A DNA stretch of 64,000 nucleotides from Caryophanales bacterium UBA6259. GTDB taxonomy: Bacteria > Bacillota > Bacilli > Tepidibacillales > Tepidibacillaceae. Numbering within the stretch: position 1 is the stretch's first letter; every line of letters starts with the position of its first letter. Made by a program: the position numbers and the translations under genes. The stretch spans positions 115,758 through 179,757 of the forward strand of contig DJVJ01000038.1 of assembly GCA_002441135.1 (NCBI GenBank), given 5' to 3'. Positions 34,231 to 43,052 of this stretch are shown here, in pieces. The notes under the pieces were generated by a model. It saw only the letters and a program-made list of their open reading frames with translations. It did not search any database and was not told the DNA's origin.

Positions 34231-34692
34231 ATGCGCAGGTTTCTTTGGACTATTTTATGGCTATTCATCCTTTTAACAATATTGGCGTTTCCTTCAATTG
34301 AACATATTAAACCCATTAAAGCTCAAAACACCAATTATTCCGATAATGATCTTAAATTAATGGCAAACGCGGTATATGGTGAGGCTAGGGGAGAACCTTA
34401 TATAGGTCAAGTTGCAGTTGCAGCAGTTATCTTAAATAGGTTAAAAAGTTCTAGTTTTCCTGATACGATTTCTGGAGTGATTTTTGAACCACGTGCGTTT
34501 ACTGCAGTTGCTGATGGTCAAATTTGGTTAACACCAAATGATACCGCAAAAAAGGCGGTAAAAGATGCATTGAATGGTTGGGATCCAACAGACGGTAGTG
34601 AATATTATTTTAATCCCGAAACTGCAACTTCTAAATGGATTTGGTCGAGACCACAGATCAAGAAGATTGGTAAACATATTTTTTGTAGATAA
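34231..34692 (+). CDS. sleB: Spore cortex-lytic enzyme SleB, catalytic domain only
   Basis: SleB degrades cortex peptidoglycan during germination and is encoded with its stabiliser YpeB, as here. The 153-residue protein has a signal peptide or anchor (about 1-31) and the Hydrolase_2 domain: DLKLMANAVYGEARGEPY with catalytic Glu51, AAVILNRLKSS, GVIFEPRAFTAV and GSEYYFNPETATSKWIW. The N-terminal peptidoglycan-binding domain of Bacillus SleB (about 305 aa) is missing, with no sign of it in upstream frames. ATG 34231 follows TAGGTGGTGA. CwlJ is an alternative, but the ypeB linkage favours SleB. Confidence 0.88.
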   Translation: MRRFLWTILWLFILLTILAFPSIEHIKPIKAQNTNYSDNDLKLMANAVYGEARGEPYIGQVAVAAVILNRLKSSSFPDTISGVIFEPRAFTAVADGQIWLTPNDTAKKAVKDALNGWDPTDGSEYYFNPETATSKWIWSRPQIKKIGKHIFCR

Positions 34693-34706
34693 GGAGTTGA
34701 AATGGA

Positions 34707-36053
34707 ATGTATAAAGGTTTTACTGGTATTTTAATACCTGTCTTAGTAATTGCATTAATTGGGGCAGGATTTTGGGGTTATCAAGAGAACCAGGAAAAAA
34801 ATTCGATTTTAATTAAGGCAGAGAACCAATATCAAAGGGCCTTTCATGATTTGAATTGGCATATTGACCATTTGCAGGATGAAATGGGTAAATCTCTGGC
34901 CGTAAATTCTAGAAAACAACTATCTCCTTCTTTAGCTAATGTATGGAGATTAGCATATGCAGCTCAATCAGATGTAGGACAGCTTCCATTAACATTAATG
35001 CCTTTTAGTAAAACAGAAGAATTTTTAGCTAAAATAGCTGATTTTTCCTATCGAATTGCGATACGAGACTTAAATGCGAATCCCTTAACTAATAAAGAAT
35101 ATGAAACCTTAAATAGCTTATATAAGCAAGCAAATGAAGTTCAGTCAGAGCTTAAAAATGTGCAAACAAAAGTAATAGATAATCAATTAAGATGGATGGA
35201 TGTGGAGTCTGCTTTAGCTTCAGAAGATAAAAAAACGGATAATACCATTATTGATGGATTTAAGACGATTGAGAAAAAAGTTCAAGAATTTCCAGAAAAC
35301 GATTTTGGCCCAGGTGTAAACAGTGTAGAAAAAACAAGCGAAGAAAAAGCAAAAAATTTAAAGGGGACTTTAATCACTTCTGAGCAAGCAAAAAAGATTG
35401 CAGCGGATTTCCTAGGAGTGAAAAAACAGTCTACTGATATGAAATGTGACCAATCAGGAAAAGGATCCTATTATGAGGTCTTCAGTGTAAGCTTAAAAAA
35501 TGAGGATACTGTTTATGTGGATGTCACAAAAAAAGGTGGACATATTGTTTGGATGTTAAAAAATAGAGAAGTGAAGGATAGAAAAATATCTATAGAAGAG
35601 GCCGATAAAAAGGCCAAAGAATTTCTATCTACTAGAGGATATCCTTCGATGGTAAGTAATTTGAAGGATGAAACTGATGGTTCTGTAGTATTTACATATG
35701 TTTATCAACAGAATAATGTATTAATTTATCCGGATGTTTTAACTGTAAAGGTTGCATTAGATACAGGTGAGATAATTGGTTTTCAGGATACTGATTATCT
35801 CTTTAATCACAAGCAAAGGAAGATACCTACACCTAAGATTACTCTAGAGGTTGCTAAAACAAAAGTAAATCCTAAGCTTAAAATAATCTCTATTAAACAA
35901 GCAATTATTGAAACTTCAGAATCACAGGAGGTACTGACCTACGAAATTACAGGGTCTTTAAATAATAATATTTATCGTATCTATATTAACGCTGAAAACG
36001 GGGATGAAGAAGAAGTAACAAAATTATTAAAAGAAGAGTTAATTACCTTTTAG
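34707..36053 (+). CDS. ypeB: Germination protein YpeB
   Basis: The 448-residue protein has an N-terminal membrane anchor (LIPVLVIALIGAGFWGY), a helical N-domain and repeated C-terminal PepSY-type domains (ITSEQAKKIAADFLG, SIEEADKKAKEFLSTRGYP, VLTVKVALDTGEIIGFQ). YpeB is needed for SleB accumulation and activity in spores. It starts 14 bases after sleB, with AAGGAG overlapping the sleB stop. An out-of-frame ATG at 34702 lies between the ribosome site and the start. Confidence 0.93.
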   Translation: MYKGFTGILIPVLVIALIGAGFWGYQENQEKNSILIKAENQYQRAFHDLNWHIDHLQDEMGKSLAVNSRKQLSPSLANVWRLAYAAQSDVGQLPLTLMPFSKTEEFLAKIADFSYRIAIRDLNANPLTNKEYETLNSLYKQANEVQSELKNVQTKVIDNQLRWMDVESALASEDKKTDNTIIDGFKTIEKKVQEFPENDFGPGVNSVEKTSEEKAKNLKGTLITSEQAKKIAADFLGVKKQSTDMKCDQSGKGSYYEVFSVSLKNEDTVYVDVTKKGGHIVWMLKNREVKDRKISIEEADKKAKEFLSTRGYPSMVSNLKDETDGSVVFTYVYQQNNVLIYPDVLTVKVALDTGEIIGFQDTDYLFNHKQRKIPTPKITLEVAKTKVNPKLKIISIKQAIIETSESQEVLTYEITGSLNNNIYRIYINAENGDEEEVTKLLKEELITF

Positions 36054-36062
36054 GTAATGTGC

Positions 36063-36102
36063 AAAAAAGAGACATTTCGATATAAATGAATGTCTCTTTT
36101 TT
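36063..36102 (+). terminator. Terminator after ypeB
   Basis: AAAAAAGAGACATT/AATGTCTCTTTTTT with a 12-base loop. Confidence 0.92.
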
Positions 36103-36175
36103 AGTTTAATAAAAGGATTTTCAAAGAAAAACTAGAAAATATAATATCTAAAGACTAATTGGTGAGGAGAAAAAA

Positions 36176-36835
36176 ATGCTACCAAAGATAAATCAGTTTA
36201 TAAAGATATCTTTAAATGATGACGAAAAAGTATTTCCGTTAAAAGCCAGAGTGGCAGAAATTAAGGAAGATCAAATTTGGATTGAAATTCCTATCAATGA
36301 ACAAACAGGTAAACTAGAGAAGATACCACTAAATCAGCCAATTTTTGTTTTTTACCATAGTAATGAACTTGGTAATATCACATTTCCTAGTCGGATAATA
36401 GGGATTAAAGAGGAACAGGTAAGGCTCTTAATTATAAAAGCTCCCGATAAAACTAAAATTAAAAGAGTACAGCGAAGAGATTATTTAAGAGTCTCAACCA
36501 GTTTAGAATTTGCTTTAAAAACTTCGGATAATGAATGGTCTGTCGTTAGAACCATTGATTTAAGTGGAGGTGGAATGCAAATTACAGTTCCCGTCTCAAA
36601 ACGATTAAAGGTAAATGAAAAAATCGAAGGTTGGTTAGTTCTTCCATTTAAAAATGGAACAATTGAACATTTATATATAGTGGGGGAAGTAGTAAGAATT
36701 ATTTCTCAGCAAGAGCGTCCAGATATCGTTTGGATACCTATAAAATTTTTAGAAATTAAAGAAGCAAATCAACCTAAGATTATTCGTTATTGTTATGAGC
36801 GACAAATGGATTCAAAAAACAAAGGATTGAATTAA
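36176..36835 (+). CDS. ypfA: PilZ-domain cyclic-di-GMP-binding protein (YcgR/YpfA type)
   Basis: The 219-residue protein has an N-terminal YcgR-like domain (about 1-95) and a PilZ domain with the two cyclic-di-GMP motifs intact: RRDYLRV (Arg101, Arg105) and DLSGGG (Asp128, Ser130, Gly133). The B. subtilis homologue YpfA acts as a flagellar brake. GTGAGGAG precedes the ATG. It lies between ypeB and ypfB, as in B. subtilis. Confidence 0.92.
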   Translation: MLPKINQFIKISLNDDEKVFPLKARVAEIKEDQIWIEIPINEQTGKLEKIPLNQPIFVFYHSNELGNITFPSRIIGIKEEQVRLLIIKAPDKTKIKRVQRRDYLRVSTSLEFALKTSDNEWSVVRTIDLSGGGMQITVPVSKRLKVNEKIEGWLVLPFKNGTIEHLYIVGEVVRIISQQERPDIVWIPIKFLEIKEANQPKIIRYCYERQMDSKNKGLN

Positions 36836-36908
36836 GTTCAATAGATCTTTTTAGGCAGAGTATATGGGTTGTCATTCAAGGTAAGGATATTGGTGGAGGG
36901 ATCAATGA

Positions 36909-37097
36909 ATGAAAAAACGCTATCTGCCTTATGAAGAAAAGTATCTTTATTTTTCTAAATCAATTGAGCTATTACTGAAAAAGTTGATTGTTATTTTAGT
37001 TGTAATTTTAATGATCAGCCAGTTATTAATGATGAATTCATACTTTCGTTATTGGTTTGTTCCAGTTGAAAAAATGGAAGGTACGCATACGGATTGA
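36909..37097 (+). CDS. ypfB: YpfB-like small membrane protein (DUF5359)
   Basis: The 62-residue protein has a basic N-terminus (MKKRYLPYEEK) and one central membrane helix (LIVILVVILMISQLLM). Its position between the PilZ protein and cmk matches ypfB of B. subtilis. Function unknown. The ribosome site is GGTGGAGGG. An overlapping ATG at 36905 is out of frame. Confidence 0.75.
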   Translation: MKKRYLPYEEKYLYFSKSIELLLKKLIVILVVILMISQLLMMNSYFRYWFVPVEKMEGTHTD

Positions 37098-37106
37098 TTT
37101 AATGGT

Positions 37107-37135
37107 TTGAATAATCAATGTGCTTATGGTAAAAT
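37107..37135 (+). promoter_or_regulatory. Sigma-A promoter of cmk
   Basis: TTGAAT (37107-37112) and TAAAAT (37130-37135), 17-base spacer. The transcript would begin near 37142, about 105 bases before cmk. Confidence 0.7.
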
Positions 37136-37190
37136 TTATCCTAAGATTTAATTCATTTTCAAATTAGTATTGTCTGTGACATTTTGTAAC

Positions 37191-37213
37191 AGCAGGCATT
37201 TGCCTGCTTTTTC
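37191..37213 (+). terminator. Hairpin with U-run in the cmk leader
   Basis: AGCAGGCA/TGCCTGCT followed by TTTT, located between the cmk promoter and gene. It may end ypfB transcription or attenuate cmk. Confidence 0.8.
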
Positions 37214-37248
37214 TATGTGCAATTTTAAGCTGGCGGAGGAATAGGCAA

Positions 37249-37923
37249 ATGGGATTGAAAATTGCTATTGATGGTCCTGCTGGAGCAGGAAAGAGTACAG
37301 TTGCTAAAAAAGTGGCAGAAAAATTAGGTTTTGTTTACATTGATACTGGTGCGATGTATCGTGCTCTTACTTATAAAGCTTTGAGTCAAGGAATCGACCT
37401 TTTTGATGAGGATCGTTTAGCTGACCTGTTAAATCGTCATTCGATTAAACTTAAGATAGAAAGTAAACAGCAAAAAGTATACATAGATGATCAGGAAATA
37501 ACCGAAGAAATTCGAGATCCTATAGTTACTCAAAATGTTTCTACCGTAGCTGCTCATGCAAAAGTAAGAACTTCTATGGTTGAGGTACAAAAAGCATTAG
37601 CCAAAGATGGTAAAATTGTAATGGATGGAAGAGATATTGGTACCCATGTGTTAAAAGATGCTGAAGTTAAAGTCTTTTTGACGGCATCGATTGATGAAAG
37701 GGCAAAAAGAAGGTTTGATGAGTTAGAGAAAAAAGGATATCAGGGTAGCTTAGAAGAAATAAAAAATGAAATTGCTATTCGAGATAAAAAGGATGAGGAA
37801 AGAGAATTTGCTCCACTGAAAAAGGCAGAAGATGCTGTATTACTTGATACTACGGAATTGACAATAAACCAAGTAGTAGAGGAAATTATTGCATTAGCAG
37901 AGATTAAGATGGAGGAAAATTAA
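37249..37923 (+). CDS. cmk: Cytidylate kinase
   Basis: Phosphorylates CMP and dCMP. The 224-residue protein has the P-loop DGPAGAGKST near the N-terminus, YIDTGAMYRALT, the CMP-binding MDGRDIGTHVLKDAEVK and RRFDELEKKG in the lid region. GGAGGAATAGGCAA precedes the ATG. It starts the cmk-plsC-rpsA group also seen in B. subtilis. Confidence 0.96.
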   Translation: MGLKIAIDGPAGAGKSTVAKKVAEKLGFVYIDTGAMYRALTYKALSQGIDLFDEDRLADLLNRHSIKLKIESKQQKVYIDDQEITEEIRDPIVTQNVSTVAAHAKVRTSMVEVQKALAKDGKIVMDGRDIGTHVLKDAEVKVFLTASIDERAKRRFDELEKKGYQGSLEEIKNEIAIRDKKDEEREFAPLKKAEDAVLLDTTELTINQVVEEIIALAEIKMEEN

Positions 37924-37936
37924 AGGGGATAGCAGC

Positions 37937-38521
37937 ATGTCATTTTATACTACTGTTCGAGATATAGTAAAAGTATACTTCAAAACTTTTTATAAGTGGA
38001 AAGTAATAGGAAGCGAAAACATTCCACAAACAGGACCCGTGATTATCGTCGCAAATCATATAAGTAACTTTGATCCACCAGCACTAGCTTGTGTTACCGA
38101 TCGAAAGCTACATTTTATGGCTAAGGATGAACTGTTTAAATTTCCAATCTTATCTAAGATTTTTATGGAATTAGGTGCTTTTCCGGTGAAAAGAGGAGGA
38201 AATGACCGTCAAGCAATTCGAAAAGGATTTCAGATATTACAAGAGGGGGAAGTTCTTGGGGTTTTTCCTGAAGGAACTCGTAGTAAAGACGGTAAATTGG
38301 GCAAGGCATTACCAGGAGCTGCTATGTTCGCACTGAAATCAGATGCGAAAGTTGTTCCAGTAGGAATCGTTTCTAGTTATAAGTGGTTTCAACCTATTAA
38401 AATATCTATTGGAAAGCCAATTTCTTTAGATACATATAAGAAAGAAAAAGTAACCTCAGATGATTTAAATGATGCCATTAATCTAATAATGCATGAAATA
38501 AAAAATAAAATAGAAGAGTAA
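37937..38521 (+). CDS. plsC: 1-acyl-sn-glycerol-3-phosphate acyltransferase
   Basis: Makes phosphatidic acid from lysophosphatidic acid at the membrane. The 194-residue protein has the acyltransferase motif I NHISNFDPP (His/Asp catalytic pair), GAFPVKRGGNDRQAI and motif III FPEGTRSKDG, then PGAAMFALK. It starts 14 bases after cmk with AAAGGGGAT as ribosome site, clearly in the same operon. Confidence 0.94.
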   Translation: MSFYTTVRDIVKVYFKTFYKWKVIGSENIPQTGPVIIVANHISNFDPPALACVTDRKLHFMAKDELFKFPILSKIFMELGAFPVKRGGNDRQAIRKGFQILQEGEVLGVFPEGTRSKDGKLGKALPGAAMFALKSDAKVVPVGIVSSYKWFQPIKISIGKPISLDTYKKEKVTSDDLNDAINLIMHEIKNKIEE

Positions 38522-38523
38522 AA

Positions 38524-38823
38524 ATGATGATTCCAATTATTATATTGATTTATTTGATTAGTTTATTTCTGATTTTATTTTTCAGTAAAAAAGTTGCTAT
38601 AATGGGTATGGTACAAGGTTTAAACCTAGAAGCAATTAAATTTGTAGTATGGATTTATTTGTTTGGATTGATAATAAATTTGACCATTCTTTTAGTTCAC
38701 CTTTTTTTACTGTATTTTGCCAAAGTTACTTTCTATAGCTTTGCGATGGTTACGATAATACAATTGCTTATTCTTATTGCTATCATTGTATACATCGGTA
38801 AGAAATTATGTCTAAAGCAATAA
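38524..38823 (+). CDS. Small membrane protein, unknown
   Basis: The 99-residue protein has three predicted membrane helices, separated by FSKKVAIMGMVQGLNLEA and short loops, with a basic end (GKKLCLKQ). It starts three bases after plsC with AGAAGAG as a weak ribosome site, so it is probably co-transcribed. I do not recognise a family. Confidence 0.6.
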   Translation: MMIPIIILIYLISLFLILFFSKKVAIMGMVQGLNLEAIKFVVWIYLFGLIINLTILLVHLFLLYFAKVTFYSFAMVTIIQLLILIAIIVYIGKKLCLKQ

Positions 38824-38877
38824 TAATTTTAATTATTAAATAAAGATGCTTAGAAAAGAAAATTAGGAGGGAATTGG

Positions 38878-40029
38878 ATGTCTGAAGAAATGAACAACGA
38901 ATTACAAAACATCAAAAACCTAGCAAAAGGAGATATAGTAAAAGGTCGCGTGGCTAAGATTGAAAACAATCAAGCCTTTATCGACTTAGGCTATAAATTC
39001 GATGGAATTATTGAACTAAGAGATGTTTCCAACTTATTCGTGGAGAAAATTGAAGATGTATTAAAGGTTGGAGATGAAATTGAGGCACAAATTACTGAGA
39101 TTAATGATGATAAGGAAAGACTTTTATTATCGAAGCGAGTGGTTGATGCGCTTAGAGCCTGGGATTCTTTACAAGCTAAATTGGATAACCAAGAAGTCTT
39201 GAATGTAAAGGTAATGGAAGTAGTAAAAGGTGGATTGGTTGTCGATGTTGGTGTAAGGGGATTTGTTCCAGCATCAATGGTAGAAACACACTTCGTAGAT
39301 GATTTTTCTGATTATAAAGGAAAAACATTAACAGTGAAAGTGGTTGAACTAGATAAAGAGCAAAAACGAGTTGTTTTATCACAAAGAGCAGTACTAGAAG
39401 AGGAAGCTGGAAGACAAAAACAACAGGCTCTTGAAGGGGTTCAGGTTGGCGCGATTAAAGAAGGAACGGTAAAACGTTTAACTGATTTTGGAGCTTTTGT
39501 TGATATTGGTGGTATTGATGGCCTTGTCCACGTTTCAGAAATGTCTTGGGACCGCGTTACTAAACCTTCAGATATAGTAAAAGAAGGAGATAAAGTAACA
39601 GTTAAGGTATTAAAGGTTGATCCTGTTGGAGAAAGAATCAGCTTAAGTATCAAAGAAACTACTCCAAGTCCTTGGGATAAAGCAAAAGAAGGTATTAAAG
39701 TCGGGGATGTATACGAAGGTAAGATTAAAAGAGTAGTTAGTTTTGGAGCCTTTGTTGAAGTATTGCCAGGCATTGAAGGTCTGGTACATATATCACAAAT
39801 CTCTGATGATCATATTGAACGTCCTGATCAGGTTTTACAGGTGGGTCAAGAAGTAAAGGTTAAAGTTCTAGATGTTGATTTAAAGGCAAATCGAATTAGC
39901 TTAAGTATTCGTGAAGCAAATGATCGCAAAAAAATAGAAGAAAAAGAGCTTAAGGAGTATCAGCAGGAGGAAAGCCATAGCTTTACCCTTGGTGACTTGA
40001 TTGGAGATAAACTAAAGGATTTAAAGTGA
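38878..40029 (+). CDS. ypfD: S1 RNA-binding-domain protein (RpsA/YpfD-like)
   Basis: The 383-residue protein has four S1 domains at about 17-88, 105-168, 189-258 and 275-345; the last two carry the strongest matches (DFGAFVDIGGIDGLVHVSEMSW, shortened here, and SFGAFVEVLPGIEGLVHIS). Bacillus homologues (YpfD) are called ribosomal protein S1 homologue but are shorter than E. coli S1 (six domains) and not essential. TTAGGAGGG precedes the ATG. Confidence 0.92.
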   Translation: MSEEMNNELQNIKNLAKGDIVKGRVAKIENNQAFIDLGYKFDGIIELRDVSNLFVEKIEDVLKVGDEIEAQITEINDDKERLLLSKRVVDALRAWDSLQAKLDNQEVLNVKVMEVVKGGLVVDVGVRGFVPASMVETHFVDDFSDYKGKTLTVKVVELDKEQKRVVLSQRAVLEEEAGRQKQQALEGVQVGAIKEGTVKRLTDFGAFVDIGGIDGLVHVSEMSWDRVTKPSDIVKEGDKVTVKVLKVDPVGERISLSIKETTPSPWDKAKEGIKVGDVYEGKIKRVVSFGAFVEVLPGIEGLVHISQISDDHIERPDQVLQVGQEVKVKVLDVDLKANRISLSIREANDRKKIEEKELKEYQQEESHSFTLGDLIGDKLKDLK

Positions 40030-40039
40030 GGTTAGATTC

Positions 40040-41080
40040 ATGAGCAGATCTTCTAGGAAGCTAGAACATATTCGCTATGCTCTTGAGAATCAGTCAATGA
40101 ATATTGGTGACTTCGATCAAGTTCAGTTTGTTCACCAATCTATTTCGCAAGTTTCTTTAGAAGATATCAATTTAGAGACTGTAATCGGCGGACTTAAGTT
40201 AGGTTCGCCGATTATTATTAATGCGATGACTGGTGGGGCAATGGAGACAACAAAAATTAATCAAAAGCTAGCCGTTGTTGCAAGAGAAACTGGAGTTGCA
40301 ATTGCTGTAGGGTCACAGATGGCAGCAATAAAGGACTCAACACTTAGAAGAAGCTATCAGATTGTCCGTCAAGAAAATCCTAAGGGTGTGGTATTCGCGA
40401 ATCTTGGCTCTGAAGCATTACCTAGTCACGCACTAGCTGCTATTGAAATGATAGATGCTAATGCATTACAAATTCATGTAAACACGATCCAAGAGCTAGT
40501 AATGCCAGAGGGTGACCGTAACTTTAAAGGCATGTTAGAAAGGATTCAGGAAATTAAGGAGGCAATTGAGATCCCTCTGATTGTTAAAGAGGTAGGTTTT
40601 GGCTTCTCCAAGGAATCTGCTGCACAGTTAAAAGATATTGGTGTTAAACTCATTGATGTAGGCGGGAAAGGTGGTACTAATTTCGCTTATATTGAAAATA
40701 GGAGAAGAGAAAAACCTTTGGAATTTTTCAATCAATGGGGAAATTCAACACCGATTAGTATTTTAGAGGTAAAGGCAGTAAGTGGTATTGATATCATTGC
40801 TTCTGGTGGAATTCGAGATAGTCTTCAAGCAGCCAAGGCTTTAGGAATTGGTGCAAACGCCGTTGGTATAGCTGGAAAAATATTAGAGAAAATTGTTCAT
40901 CAGAATGAAAAAGAAGCAATGGATTATTTAGTTGAAATACATGAAGAATTAAGATACATATTTACCGCATTAGGTGCTGTTAATATACTGGAATTGCAGA
41001 AAAAACCGTATGTATTAAGTGCAGATATTTTAAATTGGTGTCATCAACGAGGTTTAATTTTAAAGAATAGTCTTCAATAG
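40040..41080 (+). CDS. fni: Type 2 isopentenyl-diphosphate delta-isomerase
   Basis: An FMN/NADPH-dependent isomerase interconverting isopentenyl and dimethylallyl diphosphate for isoprenoid synthesis; it would feed the hepS/hepT side-chain enzymes 10 kb away. The 346-residue TIM barrel has PIIINAMTGGA, AVGSQMAAI, LQIHVNTIQELVMPEGDRNF, KEVGFGFSKESA, DVGGKGGTNF and ASGGIRD. It starts ten bases after the S1-domain gene, with GAGGTTAG as ribosome site. It corresponds to ypgA. Confidence 0.95.
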   Translation: MSRSSRKLEHIRYALENQSMNIGDFDQVQFVHQSISQVSLEDINLETVIGGLKLGSPIIINAMTGGAMETTKINQKLAVVARETGVAIAVGSQMAAIKDSTLRRSYQIVRQENPKGVVFANLGSEALPSHALAAIEMIDANALQIHVNTIQELVMPEGDRNFKGMLERIQEIKEAIEIPLIVKEVGFGFSKESAAQLKDIGVKLIDVGGKGGTNFAYIENRRREKPLEFFNQWGNSTPISILEVKAVSGIDIIASGGIRDSLQAAKALGIGANAVGIAGKILEKIVHQNEKEAMDYLVEIHEELRYIFTALGAVNILELQKKPYVLSADILNWCHQRGLILKNSLQ

Positions 41081-41083
41081 TAA

Positions 41084-41120
41084 AACATTAGAAATCATTT
41101 TGGTTTCTAATGTTTTTTTT
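41084..41120 (+). terminator. Terminator after fni
   Basis: AACATTAGAAA/TTTCTAATGTT, nine-base loop and a T-run. Confidence 0.92.
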
Positions 41121-41192
41121 GTCTATGAAAAAGAAATACTAAATAAATAGTGGGTTCTCACAATAAATTTTGGCGTAACTAGGGGGGATATA

Positions 41193-41849
41193 ATGGTCAT
41201 TTTTCAAGAAGGAATATTGTCAAATATCTTATCCATCGTATTTATTATTTTAATTTTTAGTGGCTGGTTTGATTGGTATTTTGTAAAAAAGGAAAATTTA
41301 TATTTAAAAAATACTTTTTTGGCGGTAGGAGTTCTGGCATTTTTCTTCACCTTTGTTACAATTCCGATTCCAAATTTAAATTGGAAATTAAGCATTGGTG
41401 GATTCGTATTTCCTATGGTCTTCTATTTTTGGATATGGTTAAAAATTAGTTCTGAAGAGAAGCTACAACTTTTTGCATCCACTATTTTATTATCCGCTAT
41501 CTACTTTTTAATCAAAGAACTTATACGCTTAGATCCAATTTTATTATTTTGGGAGCAGAACTTAGAAATAGCTTTTATTTTATCTATTGTAATTGTAACA
41601 GTATCACTTCAATTAACCCATAGGTTGATTTTAGTGTTTGGTAGCCATGTATTTGGTGAATTTATTTTTCATTTTCATCATAGACACTTTAATTATCCGC
41701 TTATATTGGGAGATGGGGGCTTTAGAGACTTATTATGGTTGAGTGTAATAGATATTATGGTTCTACATCTGGTTTTGCAATGGGTAGTTCAAAAAATAAA
41801 ACTAAAAAAGCCTATTAAAATCTGGAAAACAAGGGGTAAGGAACATTGA
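41193..41849 (+). CDS. yphA: YphA-like membrane protein
   Basis: The 218-residue protein has seven or so hydrophobic segments and an unusual His-rich loop (FHFHHRHFNYP, near residue 162). Its location between fni and der matches yphA of B. subtilis (about 199 aa). Function unknown. AGGGGGG precedes the ATG. The next gene starts inside its stop codon (ATTGA), so the two are translationally coupled. Confidence 0.75.
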   Translation: MVIFQEGILSNILSIVFIILIFSGWFDWYFVKKENLYLKNTFLAVGVLAFFFTFVTIPIPNLNWKLSIGGFVFPMVFYFWIWLKISSEEKLQLFASTILLSAIYFLIKELIRLDPILLFWEQNLEIAFILSIVIVTVSLQLTHRLILVFGSHVFGEFIFHFHHRHFNYPLILGDGGFRDLLWLSVIDIMVLHLVLQWVVQKIKLKKPIKIWKTRGKEH

Positions 41850-42739
41850 TTGAACAAATAAATGCCAATATGCTTGCTGTAACTCTTGGTGTTGCGGTAG
41901 GCTTTTTAAACAGAATTTTAATGCTTCGAACGGATTATAGACAATATCCAACCTATAAACACGGAAAAATGATTCATCTCTCCCTTGGTTTTATTGCAGC
42001 AGCCTTAGGTTCTGTAGCAGTACCAGCATTATTAGAGGAAAACTATACTGCAATCACATTTTTATCGTTAGCAGCACAACAATTTAGAGATGTTAGAAAT
42101 ATGGAGCGAGAAACATTATCTAAGCTAGATCAATTAGAATTAGTTCCTAGAGGAATTACCTATATAGAAGGGATTGCAATGGTTTTTGAAGGAAGAAATT
42201 ATTTAGTTATTTTTGCTGCATTTGTAACTTCTTTGGTTACGGTTTCCACTAGTTGGAAGTGGGGTATACTAGTAGGGATAATTACTTTTTTTATTAATCG
42301 TCGATTTATGTCAGGGAGTAGTATAAAAGAGATTGCGACAGTTACAGAAGGAAAAGTTAGAATTGAAGGGCCTAATTTATATGTAGATGATATTTATATT
42401 ATGAATGTGGGTTTAAAAAGCTCACAGGAATTAATAAAAGAACATGGATTAGGACTTATAGTAACACCAAATAACATTAATAGTAGTGCAACATTAGCTA
42501 ATCTCGGACAAAGACAGGCAATTCTACATAATCTAGCAACGATTTTAGGAGTATACAGAGATTCTGGAGAACCTTCCTTAGTTCCGTTAATCAAGAGAGA
42601 TTTGAATGATGGCCGATTAGGTGTCTTTTTTATTCCACACCTTAAAAATAACCGGATGGCAATAGAAGTATTGGAGCACGTTCCTGTTTTAGAAGGAGCA
42701 ATTCGATTACCATCTGAATCTGAAGAAACTAAAAAATAA
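41846..42739 (+). CDS. YIEGIA-family membrane protein
   Basis: The 297-residue protein carries the name-giving YIEGIAMVFEGRNYLVIFAAF motif (shortened: YIEGIA at about 111) between membrane segments, and a soluble C-terminal part (GLIVTPNNINSSATLANLGQRQ). The family is restricted to Bacillales-like Firmicutes and has no established function. The TTG start at 41846 overlaps the yphA stop; AAGGA is just upstream. A small partner protein follows. Confidence 0.85.
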   Translation: MIEQINANMLAVTLGVAVGFLNRILMLRTDYRQYPTYKHGKMIHLSLGFIAAALGSVAVPALLEENYTAITFLSLAAQQFRDVRNMERETLSKLDQLELVPRGITYIEGIAMVFEGRNYLVIFAAFVTSLVTVSTSWKWGILVGIITFFINRRFMSGSSIKEIATVTEGKVRIEGPNLYVDDIYIMNVGLKSSQELIKEHGLGLIVTPNNINSSATLANLGQRQAILHNLATILGVYRDSGEPSLVPLIKRDLNDGRLGVFFIPHLKNNRMAIEVLEHVPVLEGAIRLPSESEETKK

Positions 42740-42756
42740 AGTAGTAGAGGTGTAAA

Positions 42757-42951
42757 ATGGGTACTACAATAGAAAAATATATAATTGCCATTGTAACTAT
42801 AAACAAGGAGCAGGTATTTAATGGGGGAGCACCAATGTTTGTAGCAGAAAATGAAGAACAGCTTCAAAAAACTGCATTTTTATTAGAAAAAATATTGGAT
42901 GGAATGGCCCATGATTTAAACAACGGTACCATGATTATTGTTCGTCATTAA
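42757..42951 (+). CDS. Small partner of the YIEGIA protein
   Basis: The 64-residue protein has a beta-rich N-terminus (KYIIAIVTINKEQVFNGGAP) and an amphipathic helix (ENEEQLQKTAFLLEKILDGMAHDL). Short proteins of this kind are encoded directly after YIEGIA genes and are annotated as a capping-complex subunit for YIEGIA. AGAGGTG precedes the ATG, 17 bases after the YIEGIA stop. Function is inferred from linkage only. Confidence 0.7.
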   Translation: MGTTIEKYIIAIVTINKEQVFNGGAPMFVAENEEQLQKTAFLLEKILDGMAHDLNNGTMIIVRH

Positions 42952-43052
42952 GTTTAAGAGTATGGTAAAATATTGTTTATAGTCTTAATTTATAATAGTA
43001 TATAAGTTGATTTAAAAATTATAAGTTGTTGGGAATAGAAAGGTTGATTTTT

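Noticed and set aside
42394..42867. 157-codon minus-strand frame opposite the YIEGIA gene
   Set aside because: Antisense shadow; no ribosome site and the + strand has conserved motifs.
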